NCBI GenBank assembly: GCA_002348385.1
Contig: DEBD01000002.1
Location: 1-64,000 of the forward strand
Source of the DNA: Gammaproteobacteria bacterium UBA2965
GTDB lineage: Bacteria; Pseudomonadota; Gammaproteobacteria; Pseudomonadales; Azotimanducaceae
Direction: 5' to 3'
DNA: 64,000 nucleotides
The notes beneath the pieces were generated by a model that saw only the letters and a list, made by a program, of their open reading frames with translations, was not told where the DNA came from and made no database searches. Within the stretch, counting starts at the first letter, position 1; every line of letters starts with the position of its first letter. This document shows, piece by piece, positions 1-8,615 of this stretch. Position numbers and translations under genes: made by a program.

Positions 1-1
1 C

Positions 2-457
2 AGCGAACAGGCGCGGGTCGTGAACATTGCTTCGAGCGTGCACACGCTAGGACGCCTGAATTTCAAAGAACTCAATTCCACGCGCTACGGCACCATGCGC
101 GCCTATGCCCGTTCCAAGCTGGCAAACGTCATGTGCACGTTGAAGCTGGCCGAAGACTACGCCCACACATCGATTACCGCCAATTGCATCCACCCCGGCG
201 TGGTGGCCACAAACCTGCTGCCAGCCAACCGACCGCTGCTGCGAGGCGGCGGCAAACTCGTTCGGAGGGTCATGCGCACCCCCGCCCAGAGCGCAAGCGC
301 TGTGGCTTATCTCGCACTGTCCGAGGAACTCTCCAACATAACCGGAAAGTACTTCTCGCCGACGAAGCGCATCAGAAAACCATCACGTGCAGCAAGAAAC
401 CGAACTGCCCAAGCCCAGTTGTGGAGCGCCAGCGAAAAGCTCACCGGGCTCGCTTGA
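2..457 (+). CDS. SDR family oxidoreductase (3' part; 5' end outside window)
   Basis: Partial gene, open from base 2, with about 151 codons visible. It holds the C-terminal half of a classical short-chain dehydrogenase/reductase, an NAD(P)-dependent soluble oxidoreductase. Seen in order: the strand-5 segment VVNIASSVH that carries the catalytic Ser region, the Tyr-x3-Lys pair in AYARSKLAN, a helix, and then HPGVVATNL, the segment after strand 6 that closes over the cofactor. This spacing and wording resemble retinol-dehydrogenase-like SDRs, but the substrate cannot be told. The last 35 residues are Arg/Lys-rich and not typical of the family. Downstream lies a gene remnant, so the context gives no pathway. 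Confidence 0.8.
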   Translation, partial: SEQARVVNIASSVHTLGRLNFKELNSTRYGTMRAYARSKLANVMCTLKLAEDYAHTSITANCIHPGVVATNLLPANRPLLRGGGKLVRRVMRTPAQSASAVAYLALSEELSNITGKYFSPTKRIRKPSRAARNRTAQAQLWSASEKLTGLA

Positions 458-484
458 GTTGACCTAGCGGCTGGTCTATCTTGC

Positions 485-859
485 TTGTCTCAGTTATGCG
501 CACGCAAAGGTGGCGTTGCGATGGCGATGCAGCACTGGTCAGCCGTTGAGATCAACGACACATTCTGCCGCATGCCGCGGCAACATGTACTGGAGCAACG
601 GGCCGAATCGGTGCCTGCGCATTTTCACTTGGCCATCAAGGCTTCCCGGCGCATCACTCACCAGGCAAAGCTCCAGGAACTGGAGGCCTGGATCAATCGC
701 GCTCGTAACACAAAAGCGAACACAACCTTTGCGTTCCTCAAGCAAGAGGACGACGGCGCCGGGCCCGCCCTGGCGGAAAGCTTTCTGGCCTGCACCGAAC
801 GTCCCACCGCTATGCACGCACCGCGCAAACGTCCGTCGGCCAAAGAGCGTCGCGCCTAA
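485..859 (+). pseudogene. DUF72 (YecE-like) remnant with internal deletion
   Basis: A 124-codon open frame that looks like two separated pieces of a DUF72 protein joined together. Residues about 17-62 (HWSAVEINDTFCRMP, HFHLAIKASRRITH) match the N-terminal half of DUF72, where typical wording is VEINSTFYR and F-A-x-K-xx-R-x-ITH. Residues about 80-105 (FAFLKQEDDGAGPALA) match the extreme C-terminus (FFKHED-x-GxGP). Full-length DUF72 proteins are roughly 240-300 residues, so about half is missing. The frame itself is open. The starts are a TTG at 485 or the ATG at 521. It may be a decayed gene or a small protein still made; DUF72 function is unknown. AceK begins 3 bases after its stop. Confidence 0.55.
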
Positions 860-862
860 CAG

Positions 863-2593
863 GTGGATTCCACGCCCAAGGACCTGGCCGCCACCATCGC
901 CACTGGCTTCGAAAGCTACCGAGAGCGCTTTCAGGCCATCACGCGAGCGGCCATAGATCATTTCGCGGCCGGGGACTGGGCTGCAGCCCATGCCCACAGC
1001 GCGCAAAGGCTGGCTACCCACGCCAATCATCTGCAGCGCACCGTGGCGGAGGTGGGCGAGCAGCTGCAGGGCGATGCGATTCCCCACAGTCTGTGGGCGG
1101 ACACCCGCGCCGCCTACGTGTCGCTCATCGCTTCCGAGTACAACGCCGAGCTGTATGAGACTTTCTACAACTCGGTACACCGGGCCATCACCGAAGACGG
1201 CCCGGTAAACGATGACGAAATGTTCGTCAGCACCGAATTTCCCGCGCCACCGCACCCGCCTACGGAGCCGATACTGGATGTGTACGACATGGCCGATGAT
1301 GTGGTGGGCTGCGTACGCGCCATACTGAAGAGCTTTGACTTCAAACTGGAATGGCAGAATCTGGATCGCGACGTAGGCAACGTGCTGCGCTCGCTGGCAG
1401 AGGAGCGCGGCGAGATTCGCAACCCGCGCCTGCTGAACGTGGAAATTCTCAAATCCGTGTTTTTCAGAAACAAGGGTGCGTACGTGATCGGGCGCCTGAG
1501 CTACCCCGATCAGTTCGGCGAGCAGCTAGTCTGGCCCTTCGTTTTGCCACTGCTCAAGGACCACCAGGGGAAGCTCTACGTCGACACCCTGGTCTGCGAC
1601 GAGGACGAGCTCTCCGTAGTGTTCAGCTTCACTCGCGCATACTTCATGGTGCACACCGACTATCCTCACGCGCTGGTGGACTTTCTCCAGACTCTGCTGC
1701 CCCGCAAGACCCGCTCGGAGCTTTACGCCTCCATCGGGCTTCACAAACATGGGAAAACGGTGTTCTACCGGGACTTCGTCGCGCATCTCGAACGCACAGA
1801 CGACAAGTTCATCGTGGCGCCCGGCATCAAAGGCATGGTGATGACGGTGTTTTCGCTACCGTCCATGCAGATCGTCTTCAAGGTCATCAAAGATGAATTC
1901 GCCCCCCCGAAAAACATCACCCACCAGCAGGTAAAGGACAAATACCATGTGGTAAAGCGGCACGACCGCGTGGGACGCATGGCCGACACCCAGGAATTCG
2001 AAAACATGCTGTTTCCCCGCCACCGCTTCGATGCGGAACTGGAGGCTGAACTGCTGGAGGTAGCGCCATCCAGCGTAGCGGTCGTTGGCGACTCGCTGCT
2101 TATCAAGCACCTGTACACCGAACGCCTGATGACACCCTTGAATCTGTTCATCGAAACCGCCGACCAAGAACAGCTGCGTGAGGCGCTGGACGAATACGGC
2201 AATGCCATCAAGCAGCTGGCGGCAGCCAACATCTTTCCCGGCGACATGCTGCTGAAGAATTTCGGCATCACGCGCCACGGGCGGGTGGTGTTCTACGACT
2301 ACGACGAGATCAGCTACCTGACCGATGTGAACTTTCGCGCCATTCCGGAGCCACGCACCCCTGAGGAAGAGATGTCCGCAGAGGTCTGGTACACGGTGGC
2401 GCCGCAGGACGTATTTCCCGAGGAATTTCGACGCTTTCTATTCGGGCGCAGAGCCATCAAGCAGCTGTTCACCCAGATGCACGGCGATTTGTTCGACCCC
2501 GAATACTGGCAAGGCCTGCAGAACAACATCAACGAAGGTCAGGTCATGGACGTGTTCCCCTACCGGCGTAAAAAGCGCTTCGCAAACGTATAA
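863..2593 (+). CDS. aceK: Isocitrate dehydrogenase kinase/phosphatase
   Basis: 576 residues, normal AceK length. AceK phosphorylates and dephosphorylates isocitrate dehydrogenase and so switches carbon between the TCA cycle and the glyoxylate shunt; it acts in the cytosol. Seen: the ATP-binding stretch APGIKGMVMTVFSLPS followed by VFKVIKDEF with the P-loop Lys, the family signature DKYHVVKRHDRVGRMADTQE, and the kinase-like catalytic block VFYDYDEI. The C-terminal part ends in the usual basic tail. The start is a GTG 3 bases after the preceding stop, without a clear Shine-Dalgarno. AceK usually follows aceBA; neither isocitrate lyase nor malate synthase is in this window, so here it is detached from the glyoxylate operon. 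Family assignment is firm. Confidence 0.95.
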   Translation: MDSTPKDLAATIATGFESYRERFQAITRAAIDHFAAGDWAAAHAHSAQRLATHANHLQRTVAEVGEQLQGDAIPHSLWADTRAAYVSLIASEYNAELYETFYNSVHRAITEDGPVNDDEMFVSTEFPAPPHPPTEPILDVYDMADDVVGCVRAILKSFDFKLEWQNLDRDVGNVLRSLAEERGEIRNPRLLNVEILKSVFFRNKGAYVIGRLSYPDQFGEQLVWPFVLPLLKDHQGKLYVDTLVCDEDELSVVFSFTRAYFMVHTDYPHALVDFLQTLLPRKTRSELYASIGLHKHGKTVFYRDFVAHLERTDDKFIVAPGIKGMVMTVFSLPSMQIVFKVIKDEFAPPKNITHQQVKDKYHVVKRHDRVGRMADTQEFENMLFPRHRFDAELEAELLEVAPSSVAVVGDSLLIKHLYTERLMTPLNLFIETADQEQLREALDEYGNAIKQLAAANIFPGDMLLKNFGITRHGRVVFYDYDEISYLTDVNFRAIPEPRTPEEEMSAEVWYTVAPQDVFPEEFRRFLFGRRAIKQLFTQMHGDLFDPEYWQGLQNNINEGQVMDVFPYRRKKRFANV

Positions 2594-2702
2594 CCGCGCC
2601 GCCCGACCACCCGAAAAGCAAGGCATTCCGAGCCCCAGCGCCTGGTAGTGCAACTTCCCGCCAGGGGCGTATGCTAAAAGAAAATCTAGTTGGGAGTGGG
2701 GC

Positions 2703-2969
2703 ATGGCTGACGACAACGGCTTGACGCACCACGAGATTACGATCTACCTGGCGGGCGGGGCCACATTGGGGACGTTCAAAGCCGCCTGGAGCAAACACAT
2801 CGTCAGCGACGTAGGCGAGCTGACCAAGGATTACCACGCCTGCATGCGCGGCAAGCGGCACAACCGCTTCAAGTACCATCTGCACGACCAGGAGCAGCGC
2901 GCTTCCCAGTCGCTGATCGTGGATTTCAACCAGGTTACCGCCATATCCGACCGCGTGGTGTTGCACTAG
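2703..2969 (+). CDS. Hypothetical protein, 88 residues
   Basis: Not recognised. It is a small, soluble, His-rich protein with no signal peptide or membrane segment. The ATG has a GGGAG-type ribosome site a few bases upstream (GTTGGGAGTGGGGC), and codon use matches the neighbours, so it is probably real. Features: an acidic/basic middle (KRHNRFKYHLHDQEQR) and a C-terminal strand-like part (SLIVDFNQVTAISDRVVLH). Its stop is followed after one base by the start of the next small gene, so the two are probably cotranscribed and translationally coupled. No function is proposed. Confidence 0.6.
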   Translation: MADDNGLTHHEITIYLAGGATLGTFKAAWSKHIVSDVGELTKDYHACMRGKRHNRFKYHLHDQEQRASQSLIVDFNQVTAISDRVVLH

Positions 2970-2970
2970 C

Positions 2971-3264
2971 ATGCACAGAGCCACCGTCGCCAGAAACGCA
3001 ATTGGTCCGCTGCTGGATCAGCTCATCATACAGCTGGACACCGAGGGCAGAGCCACCCAGCGGGCACACTTCGACCGAATCCGGCGGCGCCTGTATCTGG
3101 CACAGCATGACACCGAGCTGGCAACACCCATTCTGGAACTGTCGACGTCCGCGGCAGTAGGTTTCCGTTTTTCGAGCGAGGTAGACGTGCTAATCGCACG
3201 TATTCTGGAGAAAGCCGAGGAGCTGGCCCGCGAACTGGAGTACGCGGACCCGCCCCGACACTAG
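2971..3264 (+). CDS. Hypothetical protein, 97 residues
   Basis: Not recognised. The ATG follows the preceding stop by one base, indicating coupling with the 88-residue gene. The sequence is mostly predicted helical, with a basic N-terminus (HRATVARNAIG), a central RRRLYLAQHD segment, and a C-terminal amphipathic helix (ARILEKAEELARELEYAD). There is no signal peptide and no cysteines. It ends 4 bases before the 3' end of the convergent acyl-CoA dehydrogenase gene, so the two transcripts meet tail to tail. Confidence 0.6.
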   Translation: MHRATVARNAIGPLLDQLIIQLDTEGRATQRAHFDRIRRRLYLAQHDTELATPILELSTSAAVGFRFSSEVDVLIARILEKAEELARELEYADPPRH

Positions 3265-3268
3265 CCGG

Positions 3269-4480
3269 CTAAGATCCCGTGGGCACCTCGCTGAAGGGGA
3301 TGCCTTTATCCAGCCTAGGCTCCTGCGGCAACCCGAGCACGCGCTCCGCTATGATGTTGGCCATGATCTCGTCGGTACCACCGGCGATGCGGCCACCCGG
3401 CGCGCCCATGAACGCCTGTTGAAACAGGCCGGCTTCTGGCGCGAACTCTGGATCCCACACAGCGCCAGACATCTCCAGCAGGTCCATGGCGAACGAGGCC
3501 ATGTCCTGAGTCTTGGGCGCACCCACCAGCTTGCCGATGGAGTTCTCCGGCCCCGGCACCGCACCCTGGGACAATGCCGTCATGGAGCGATAGCCCGTGT
3601 ATTTCAACCCGGACTCCTGACAGTACCAATCCGCCAGTTTGGCGCGCACGGAGCTGTCCTCGATGGCGGGTTTGCCGTCGATGTTCACCTTCTGAGCGAG
3701 TTCGAACAGCGAGCTGAAGCGCACCGGCGAGCTGCCGCCACCGATGGAGGCGCGCTCATTCATCAAAGTGGTGATGGACACCTGCCAACCTTGGCCGACC
3801 TCACCGAGACGCTGGCTGTCGGGGATACGCACGTCGGTGAAATACACCTCGTTGAAGTTGGCGTCGCCCGATATCTGCTTAATGGGCTTGATCTCGACAC
3901 CCGGCGACTTCATGTCCAGGAAGAAATACGTCAGCCCCTTGTGCTTGGGCACACTGGGGTCGCTGCGCGTGACCAGAATGCCCCAGTCCGAATAGTGGGC
4001 GCCCGACGTCCAGATCTTCTGCCCGTTGATCACCCAGTCGTCGCCGTCGCGCTCGCACTTGGTGCGCAGAGCGGCAAGGTCGGACCCACCGGCGGGCTCG
4101 CTGAACAGCTGGCACCAAACGTCTTCGCCGCTGGCGAGCCTTGGGATGAAGCGATCGGTTACCTCGTCGGAAGCCCAGGTCATCAGGGTAGGTGCTGCCA
4201 TCCCCTGTCCGATACCGAATACACCCAGAGGCAAGTTCGAGAACTTAGCTTCTTCCTGGTTCCAGATCACCTGCTCGATGGCGGTAGCTTCCTTGCAACC
4301 ATACTTCTTGGGCCAGCGCAGGCAGGCCCATCCCGCCTCGTACTTGCTCTTCTGCCAGAGCTTGGCGCGCTCCATAAAATCGAGGCCTTCCATCTCCGCT
4401 TCCGTGGGGACGTTGTCCGTCAGCCACGCACGGGCTTCCTCGCGAAACTGTGCCTCTTCGGGGGTGTCTTTGAAATCCAT
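3269..4480 (-). CDS. Acyl-CoA dehydrogenase (FadE type)
   Basis: 403 residues, full family length. FAD enzyme that introduces the alpha,beta double bond in an acyl-CoA thioester and passes electrons to ETF. Seen: N-terminal helical domain (EEARAWLTDNVP), the FAD/substrate motif CQLFSEPAGGSDLA near residue 125, the beta domain WVINGQKIWTSGAH, LMNERASIGG in the C-terminal helical domain, and near the C-terminus GGTDEIMANIIAERVLGLP. The last motif is typical of the FadE subfamily that pairs with a second subunit. A second acyl-CoA dehydrogenase lies 27 bases upstream on the same strand, so the two probably form one operon and perhaps one hetero-oligomer. The substrate (fatty acid, sterol side chain or other) cannot be read. 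Confidence 0.9.
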   Translation of the reverse strand: MDFKDTPEEAQFREEARAWLTDNVPTEAEMEGLDFMERAKLWQKSKYEAGWACLRWPKKYGCKEATAIEQVIWNQEEAKFSNLPLGVFGIGQGMAAPTLMTWASDEVTDRFIPRLASGEDVWCQLFSEPAGGSDLAALRTKCERDGDDWVINGQKIWTSGAHYSDWGILVTRSDPSVPKHKGLTYFFLDMKSPGVEIKPIKQISGDANFNEVYFTDVRIPDSQRLGEVGQGWQVSITTLMNERASIGGGSSPVRFSSLFELAQKVNIDGKPAIEDSSVRAKLADWYCQESGLKYTGYRSMTALSQGAVPGPENSIGKLVGAPKTQDMASFAMDLLEMSGAVWDPEFAPEAGLFQQAFMGAPGGRIAGGTDEIMANIIAERVLGLPQEPRLDKGIPFSEVPTGS

Positions 4481-4507
4481 AATGTTCTCCTAGGCCTAAA
4501 GGCCGCC

Positions 4508-5608
4508 TTATGCCGCGTTGCTCTGCTCGACCGCGGTGATCAATCTGCTCTGCCACATACTTTCGCTGCCCAGATTCACGGACAGCAGCTTGGCGCGCCG
4601 GTAGTAGAACTGGCAGTCGAACTCCCATGTGAATCCCATACCGCCGTGAGTCTGAATGTTCTCCTTGGAGGCGTAGTAGAAAGCCTGGGTGGACGAAACC
4701 CGAGCCGTTGCAGCAGCAATCGGCAGCTCCGCCGCGTCGGTATCCAGCGCCCAGGCGCCGAAATAGCAGTTGGAACGAGCCAGCGTGTTCTTCACGTACA
4801 TATCGGCCAGCTTGTGCTTGATGGCCTGATAGGAGGCAATGGGGCGCCCAAACGCGTATCGGCCCAGTGCGTACTCCTTGGCCATTTCCAGAGATGCCTG
4901 AGCGCCACCCACCTGCTCCCAAGCGAACAGCACAGCGGCCCGATCCAGAAGCTTCTGCGTGAGCGCCCAGCCGTCGGATGGATCCCCCAGCGCCTCGGCC
5001 GGCGCACCGTTGAAATCGATGCGGGAATGGCCCCGGGCAAAATCCAACGTACGAACCGACTCCCGCTCTGCGCCGGCGCCGTCCAGATCCACCAGATAGA
5101 GGCCGTTGCTGGCCACCACGACCGCCACATTGGCAATACCGCCGTCGGCCACCGGAATCTTGGTGCCCGTCAGCGCACCATCGCTCACCGATGTCTGCAG
5201 TTCTTCTGCGGTTGCGCGACCATGTCCTTCGGACAGGGCGAAGGTGCCGATGGCCTCACCGGCGGCCAGCTTAGGCAGCCAGGCTTCTTTCTGCTCCTGG
5301 GAGCCCGCCATCAGGATGGCCTCGGTAGCCAGATAAACGGACGAAGAAAAAGGTACCGGTGCTGCCACGCGACCCAGTTCTTCAGCTATCACCGACAACT
5401 CCAGGTAGGAAAGCCCGAGCCCCCCGAACTCCTCGGGAATCACGGTGGCCGTGTAGCCCATCTCGACGATTTTCTGCCACAGATCGGCATCGTATTCGGC
5501 GTCGCCGTCCAGCACCGCGCGTACGGCGGCCGGCGGGCAGTTGTCAGCCAGAAACCCCTGCGCCTGCTCGCGCAGCAGATTCTGGTCTTCGTTGAATTCG
5601 AAGTTCAT
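4508..5608 (-). CDS. Acyl-CoA dehydrogenase, second subunit-like
   Basis: 366 residues from the chosen ATG at 5608, which has GGGAGA about 4 bases upstream; a TTG at 5620 would add four residues and lacks such a site. Acyl-CoA dehydrogenase fold: N-terminal MNFEFNEDQNLLREQAQGFL, IPEEFGGLGLSYLE, a shortened, degenerate middle (FALSEGHGRATAEELQTSV in place of the usual E-P-x-A-G-S-D motif), and C-terminal IQTHGGMGFTWEFD. It is first in a two-gene operon with the dehydrogenase at 3269-4480. The weak FAD/substrate motif suggests a partner subunit of a heteromeric enzyme rather than an independent dehydrogenase; that is inference. Confidence 0.85.
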   Translation of the reverse strand: MNFEFNEDQNLLREQAQGFLADNCPPAAVRAVLDGDAEYDADLWQKIVEMGYTATVIPEEFGGLGLSYLELSVIAEELGRVAAPVPFSSSVYLATEAILMAGSQEQKEAWLPKLAAGEAIGTFALSEGHGRATAEELQTSVSDGALTGTKIPVADGGIANVAVVVASNGLYLVDLDGAGAERESVRTLDFARGHSRIDFNGAPAEALGDPSDGWALTQKLLDRAAVLFAWEQVGGAQASLEMAKEYALGRYAFGRPIASYQAIKHKLADMYVKNTLARSNCYFGAWALDTDAAELPIAAATARVSSTQAFYYASKENIQTHGGMGFTWEFDCQFYYRRAKLLSVNLGSESMWQSRLITAVEQSNAA

Positions 5609-5669
5609 CGCGTCTCCCAAACTCAGCTGTTATTCGATTATTTGTGCCCAGCCGAGCATTTTGTCCACT

Positions 5670-5699
5670 TTGGGCAGAAAAGGCGAGCCCAGGTAGAAT
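5670..5699 (+). promoter_or_regulatory. Candidate sigma70 promoter for nadE
   Basis: TTGGGC at 5670-5675, an 18-base spacer, then TAGAAT at 5694-5699. The nadE ATG is at 5705, so transcription would start at or next to the start codon and the message would have little or no leader. No Shine-Dalgarno is visible. Assignment is by consensus only. Confidence 0.4.
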
Positions 5700-5704
5700 G
5701 GCGT

Positions 5705-7651
5705 ATGGCATCAAGCAAATCGTCAGGCGACTTCGGCAATTTGGGATTCGTCCGCACAGCGGCGGTGGCACCGCAACTGGTACTGGCCGATCCCGCCGCC
5801 AACGCCCGCCACATCATCGAGGGGTTCGACGAACACGCGGCGCAAGGCGCCAGCATCGTGCTGTTTCCGGAGCTCGCCATTACCGGATACTCCTGCGAAG
5901 ACCTGTTCTTCAGCCTCGATCTGCGCCGGGCCACCCGAAGCGCCCTGGAGGAGATCACGGCCGCCGTGAAGGATGCCGTCTGCGTGGTGGGCACCCCCTG
6001 GCTGCTCGACGACGGCCGCTTGCTCAACTGTGCCGCCGTCATCAGCAATGGCGCGGTACGCGGGCTCGTGCCCAAGATCGCGCAACCCAACTACGGTGAG
6101 TTCTACGAGCAACGCTGGTTCGCCTCCGGCGCCGGCGTGAACGCGGAGGTAACGGATGACGCGCTGGGCGCCTTCCGGGTGAGCGCCAACCAGATTTTCC
6201 GCGCCGGCCGGGCGCGCTTCGCGGTGGAAATATGCGAGGACCTGTGGGCGCCAGAAAACCCGGGCAACCGTCACGCGCTGGCAGGCGCGGACATCATCGT
6301 CAATCCCTCGGCCTCCAACGAGCTGGTGGCCAAGGCCGACTATCGCCGCGACCTGGTGCGCATGGCCAGCGCGCGAGCGATCTGTGCGTACGTGTACGCC
6401 AGCAGCGGTGTTTTCGAATCCACCAAAGACATGGTGTTCGGCGGCCATATGCTGGCGTTCGAAAACGGCCTGGCACTGGCGGAAAGCGAGCGTTTCCAGT
6501 TGCAGGCAACGTCCATCTGCGCCGACATCGATCTGGACAAGCTGCGTCACGAACGCATGCAGAACACCACGTTTACCAACGCCGAGCGGCCGCACACCTA
6601 TCACTACGTACCCACGCTGGCTGATCCGCCACCACTGGCGAACCTGCAGCGCACTTACAGCGCGCACCCATTCGTGCCCGACGACGAGCGCGACATCGAC
6701 GCCCGGGGCGGCGAGATTCTGAACATTCAGGCCACGGGCCTGGCACGACGCATGCTGGCGGCCAACGCAGAGACGCTGGTCATCGGGCTCTCCGGTGGGC
6801 TCGACTCCACATTGGCGTTCCTGGTCTGCCTGGAAGCGGTGGCCAGGCTCAATCGCGAGCGCAGCTCGATTCACGCCGTGACCATGCCGGGCCCTGGCAC
6901 ATCCGAGCGCACACTGACATCCGCCCACGCGCTTTGTGAGCATACGGGGGTGCGAATCAGCGAGATACCCATCGGCGATGCGGTAACCCAGCACCTCAAA
7001 GATCTGGAGCACGAAAGCGAAACCGACGTGGTGTTCGAAAACGCCCAGGCCCGGGAGCGCACCCAGATCCTGTTCAACTACGCCAACCAGAACAACGGGC
7101 TGGTGGTTGGCACGGGGGACCTGTCCGAGCTGGCGCTGGGATGGTGCACATACAACGCCGACCATATGGCGAGCTACAACGTCAACGCCAGCGTGCCGAA
7201 AACGCTGATTGCCTACATCGTGAGGTGGTATGCGGCGCATCGGGCAGAACCAGCGCTGGCCGCGGTGCTGGAGCGGGTGCTGGACACGCCCATCTCGCCG
7301 GAACTGCTGGCGCCCGATGCGCAGGGCGACATCAGCCAGCAGACCGAATCCATCATCGGCCCCTATGAGCTGCACGACTTCTTTCTGTTCCACTTTCTGC
7401 GCGGTGGGGCAGACGCCTACAAATGCTACCGACTAGCGCAGCTCGCCTTCGCGGACCGCTACGACGGCGCCACTCTGCGCAGGTGGCTGGGCGTGTTCTA
7501 TCAGCGCTTTTTCTCCCAGCAGTTCAAACGCACCACGTTGCCGCCAGGACCCAAGGTGGGCACGGTGAGTCTGTCGCCCCGCGGCGATTGGCGAATGCCC
7601 GACGAGGCCAGCGTGACCCGTATCGTCAACGAGATCGCTGGCTTCTCCTAA
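5705..7651 (+). CDS. nadE: Glutamine-dependent NAD+ synthase
   Basis: 648 residues. Last step of NAD synthesis: amidation of nicotinic acid adenine dinucleotide, with ammonia from glutamine. Residues 1-270 are a nitrilase-type glutaminase with the triad Glu56 (LFPELAITGYS), Lys124 (LVPKIAQPNYGEF) and Cys177 (VEICEDLW). Residues about 330-648 are the synthetase, with the PP-loop SGGLDS at 363-368 and later LVVGTGDLSELALGWCTYNADHM. The long two-domain form is the glutaminase-linked class, not the ammonia-only NadE. The open frame extends far upstream on the same strand, but the extension runs antisense through the dehydrogenase genes; the ATG at 5705 starts the family homology. Cytosolic and essential. 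Confidence 0.95.
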   Translation: MASSKSSGDFGNLGFVRTAAVAPQLVLADPAANARHIIEGFDEHAAQGASIVLFPELAITGYSCEDLFFSLDLRRATRSALEEITAAVKDAVCVVGTPWLLDDGRLLNCAAVISNGAVRGLVPKIAQPNYGEFYEQRWFASGAGVNAEVTDDALGAFRVSANQIFRAGRARFAVEICEDLWAPENPGNRHALAGADIIVNPSASNELVAKADYRRDLVRMASARAICAYVYASSGVFESTKDMVFGGHMLAFENGLALAESERFQLQATSICADIDLDKLRHERMQNTTFTNAERPHTYHYVPTLADPPPLANLQRTYSAHPFVPDDERDIDARGGEILNIQATGLARRMLAANAETLVIGLSGGLDSTLAFLVCLEAVARLNRERSSIHAVTMPGPGTSERTLTSAHALCEHTGVRISEIPIGDAVTQHLKDLEHESETDVVFENAQARERTQILFNYANQNNGLVVGTGDLSELALGWCTYNADHMASYNVNASVPKTLIAYIVRWYAAHRAEPALAAVLERVLDTPISPELLAPDAQGDISQQTESIIGPYELHDFFLFHFLRGGADAYKCYRLAQLAFADRYDGATLRRWLGVFYQRFFSQQFKRTTLPPGPKVGTVSLSPRGDWRMPDEASVTRIVNEIAGFS

Positions 7652-7673
7652 ACGTCGTGGTAATGTGCCGCCA

Positions 7674-8615
7674 ATGGCCAAACACAACCCAATAAGCGCG
7701 TCGCGCGCTCTGATCGCCCTGCTGTGTCTATCGATCAGCTCGCTGGGACACACCCAGCAGAGTGCGTTCTGCGGCGACACGGGCGTGTGGATTCAGATTC
7801 TCGGTGCGGGCGGCCCGGAGCTCACAGATGGCATGACCAGCGCCAGCTATGTAGTGTGGCTCGACGACAAAGCCCGCTTGCTGGTGGATGCAGCGCCCGG
7901 CTCTGCCGCGCATTTCGACGCATCCGGCGCCAGTTTCGAAGATCTCGACGCAATCGTGTTCACGCAACTCCATGCGGACCATGCCGCCGATTTTCCCAGC
8001 TTTGTTGAAGGCTCCCGATACGCTTCCCGGGAACGGCCCCTGGCAGTGCTTGGACCCGACGGCAACGAGCAATACCCGGACACCCAGACATTGGTGGAGC
8101 GTCTGATCGGCCGCCAGGGCGCCTTTCCTCAGCTTGCCCACCTGCTCACCTACCGCTCCAGCGACGGCTACAAGATCAACGTGCGCAACGTGCCTTCTAC
8201 CGGGCGCCGGCGCTGGTCCCGATTCGGCACCGAGAACATCCGCCTGGCCGCCATGCCGGTGCATCATGGCACCACGCCAGCCATTGCCTGGCGCGTAGAA
8301 GTGGCGGGCCAGGTCATCGTGTTTACCGGCGACTTCAGCAACCAGAAGAACGTGATCTACAGCTTTGCCGAGAACGCCGACGCGCTGGTGGTGAGCCACG
8401 CGATTCCCGAGACGGCGCGCGGCGAGCTTCGCGAACGCTACGCGCTGCCCAGCCAGCTGGGTCAGATTGCGAATCAGGCCAACGCACGCATGCTCATTCT
8501 GGGGCATCGCATGAGCCGCACGCGCGGGCGCGAAACCCAAAGCCGAAAGGCCATCGAGGAGCACTACAACGGTGCGTTGGTCTTCGCCAACGACCTCGAA
8601 TGCTGGGGTCTGTGA
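7674..8615 (+). CDS. Exported MBL-fold metallo-hydrolase
   Basis: 313 residues from ATG 7674 (an upstream GTG at 7665 would add three). An N-terminal signal peptide is likely (ASRALIALLCLSISSLGHTQ), so it is probably periplasmic. Metallo-beta-lactamase fold: the metal motif reads Gln98-Leu-His100-Ala-Asp102-His103, so the first His of His-x-His-x-Asp-His is replaced by Gln. Further likely ligands are in MPVHHGTTPA, FTGDFSN and the terminal LILGHRMSRTR. The overall pattern is that of RNase Z/arylsulfatase-like hydrolases that are exported, and the substrate is unknown. Its last bases overlap the DUF924 gene start, suggesting coupling. Confidence 0.8.
   Translation: MAKHNPISASRALIALLCLSISSLGHTQQSAFCGDTGVWIQILGAGGPELTDGMTSASYVVWLDDKARLLVDAAPGSAAHFDASGASFEDLDAIVFTQLHADHAADFPSFVEGSRYASRERPLAVLGPDGNEQYPDTQTLVERLIGRQGAFPQLAHLLTYRSSDGYKINVRNVPSTGRRRWSRFGTENIRLAAMPVHHGTTPAIAWRVEVAGQVIVFTGDFSNQKNVIYSFAENADALVVSHAIPETARGELRERYALPSQLGQIANQANARMLILGHRMSRTRGRETQSRKAIEEHYNGALVFANDLECWGL

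Noticed and set aside
3419..5704. Very long open frame upstream of nadE on the plus strand
   Set aside because: It runs antisense through both acyl-CoA dehydrogenase genes with no recognisable domain; only the part from 5705 has nadE homology. High GC makes long antisense frames common.
5723..7393. 556-codon minus-strand frame under nadE
   Set aside because: Antisense to a well-conserved nadE with no recognised motifs and a composition typical of a GC-rich shadow frame.
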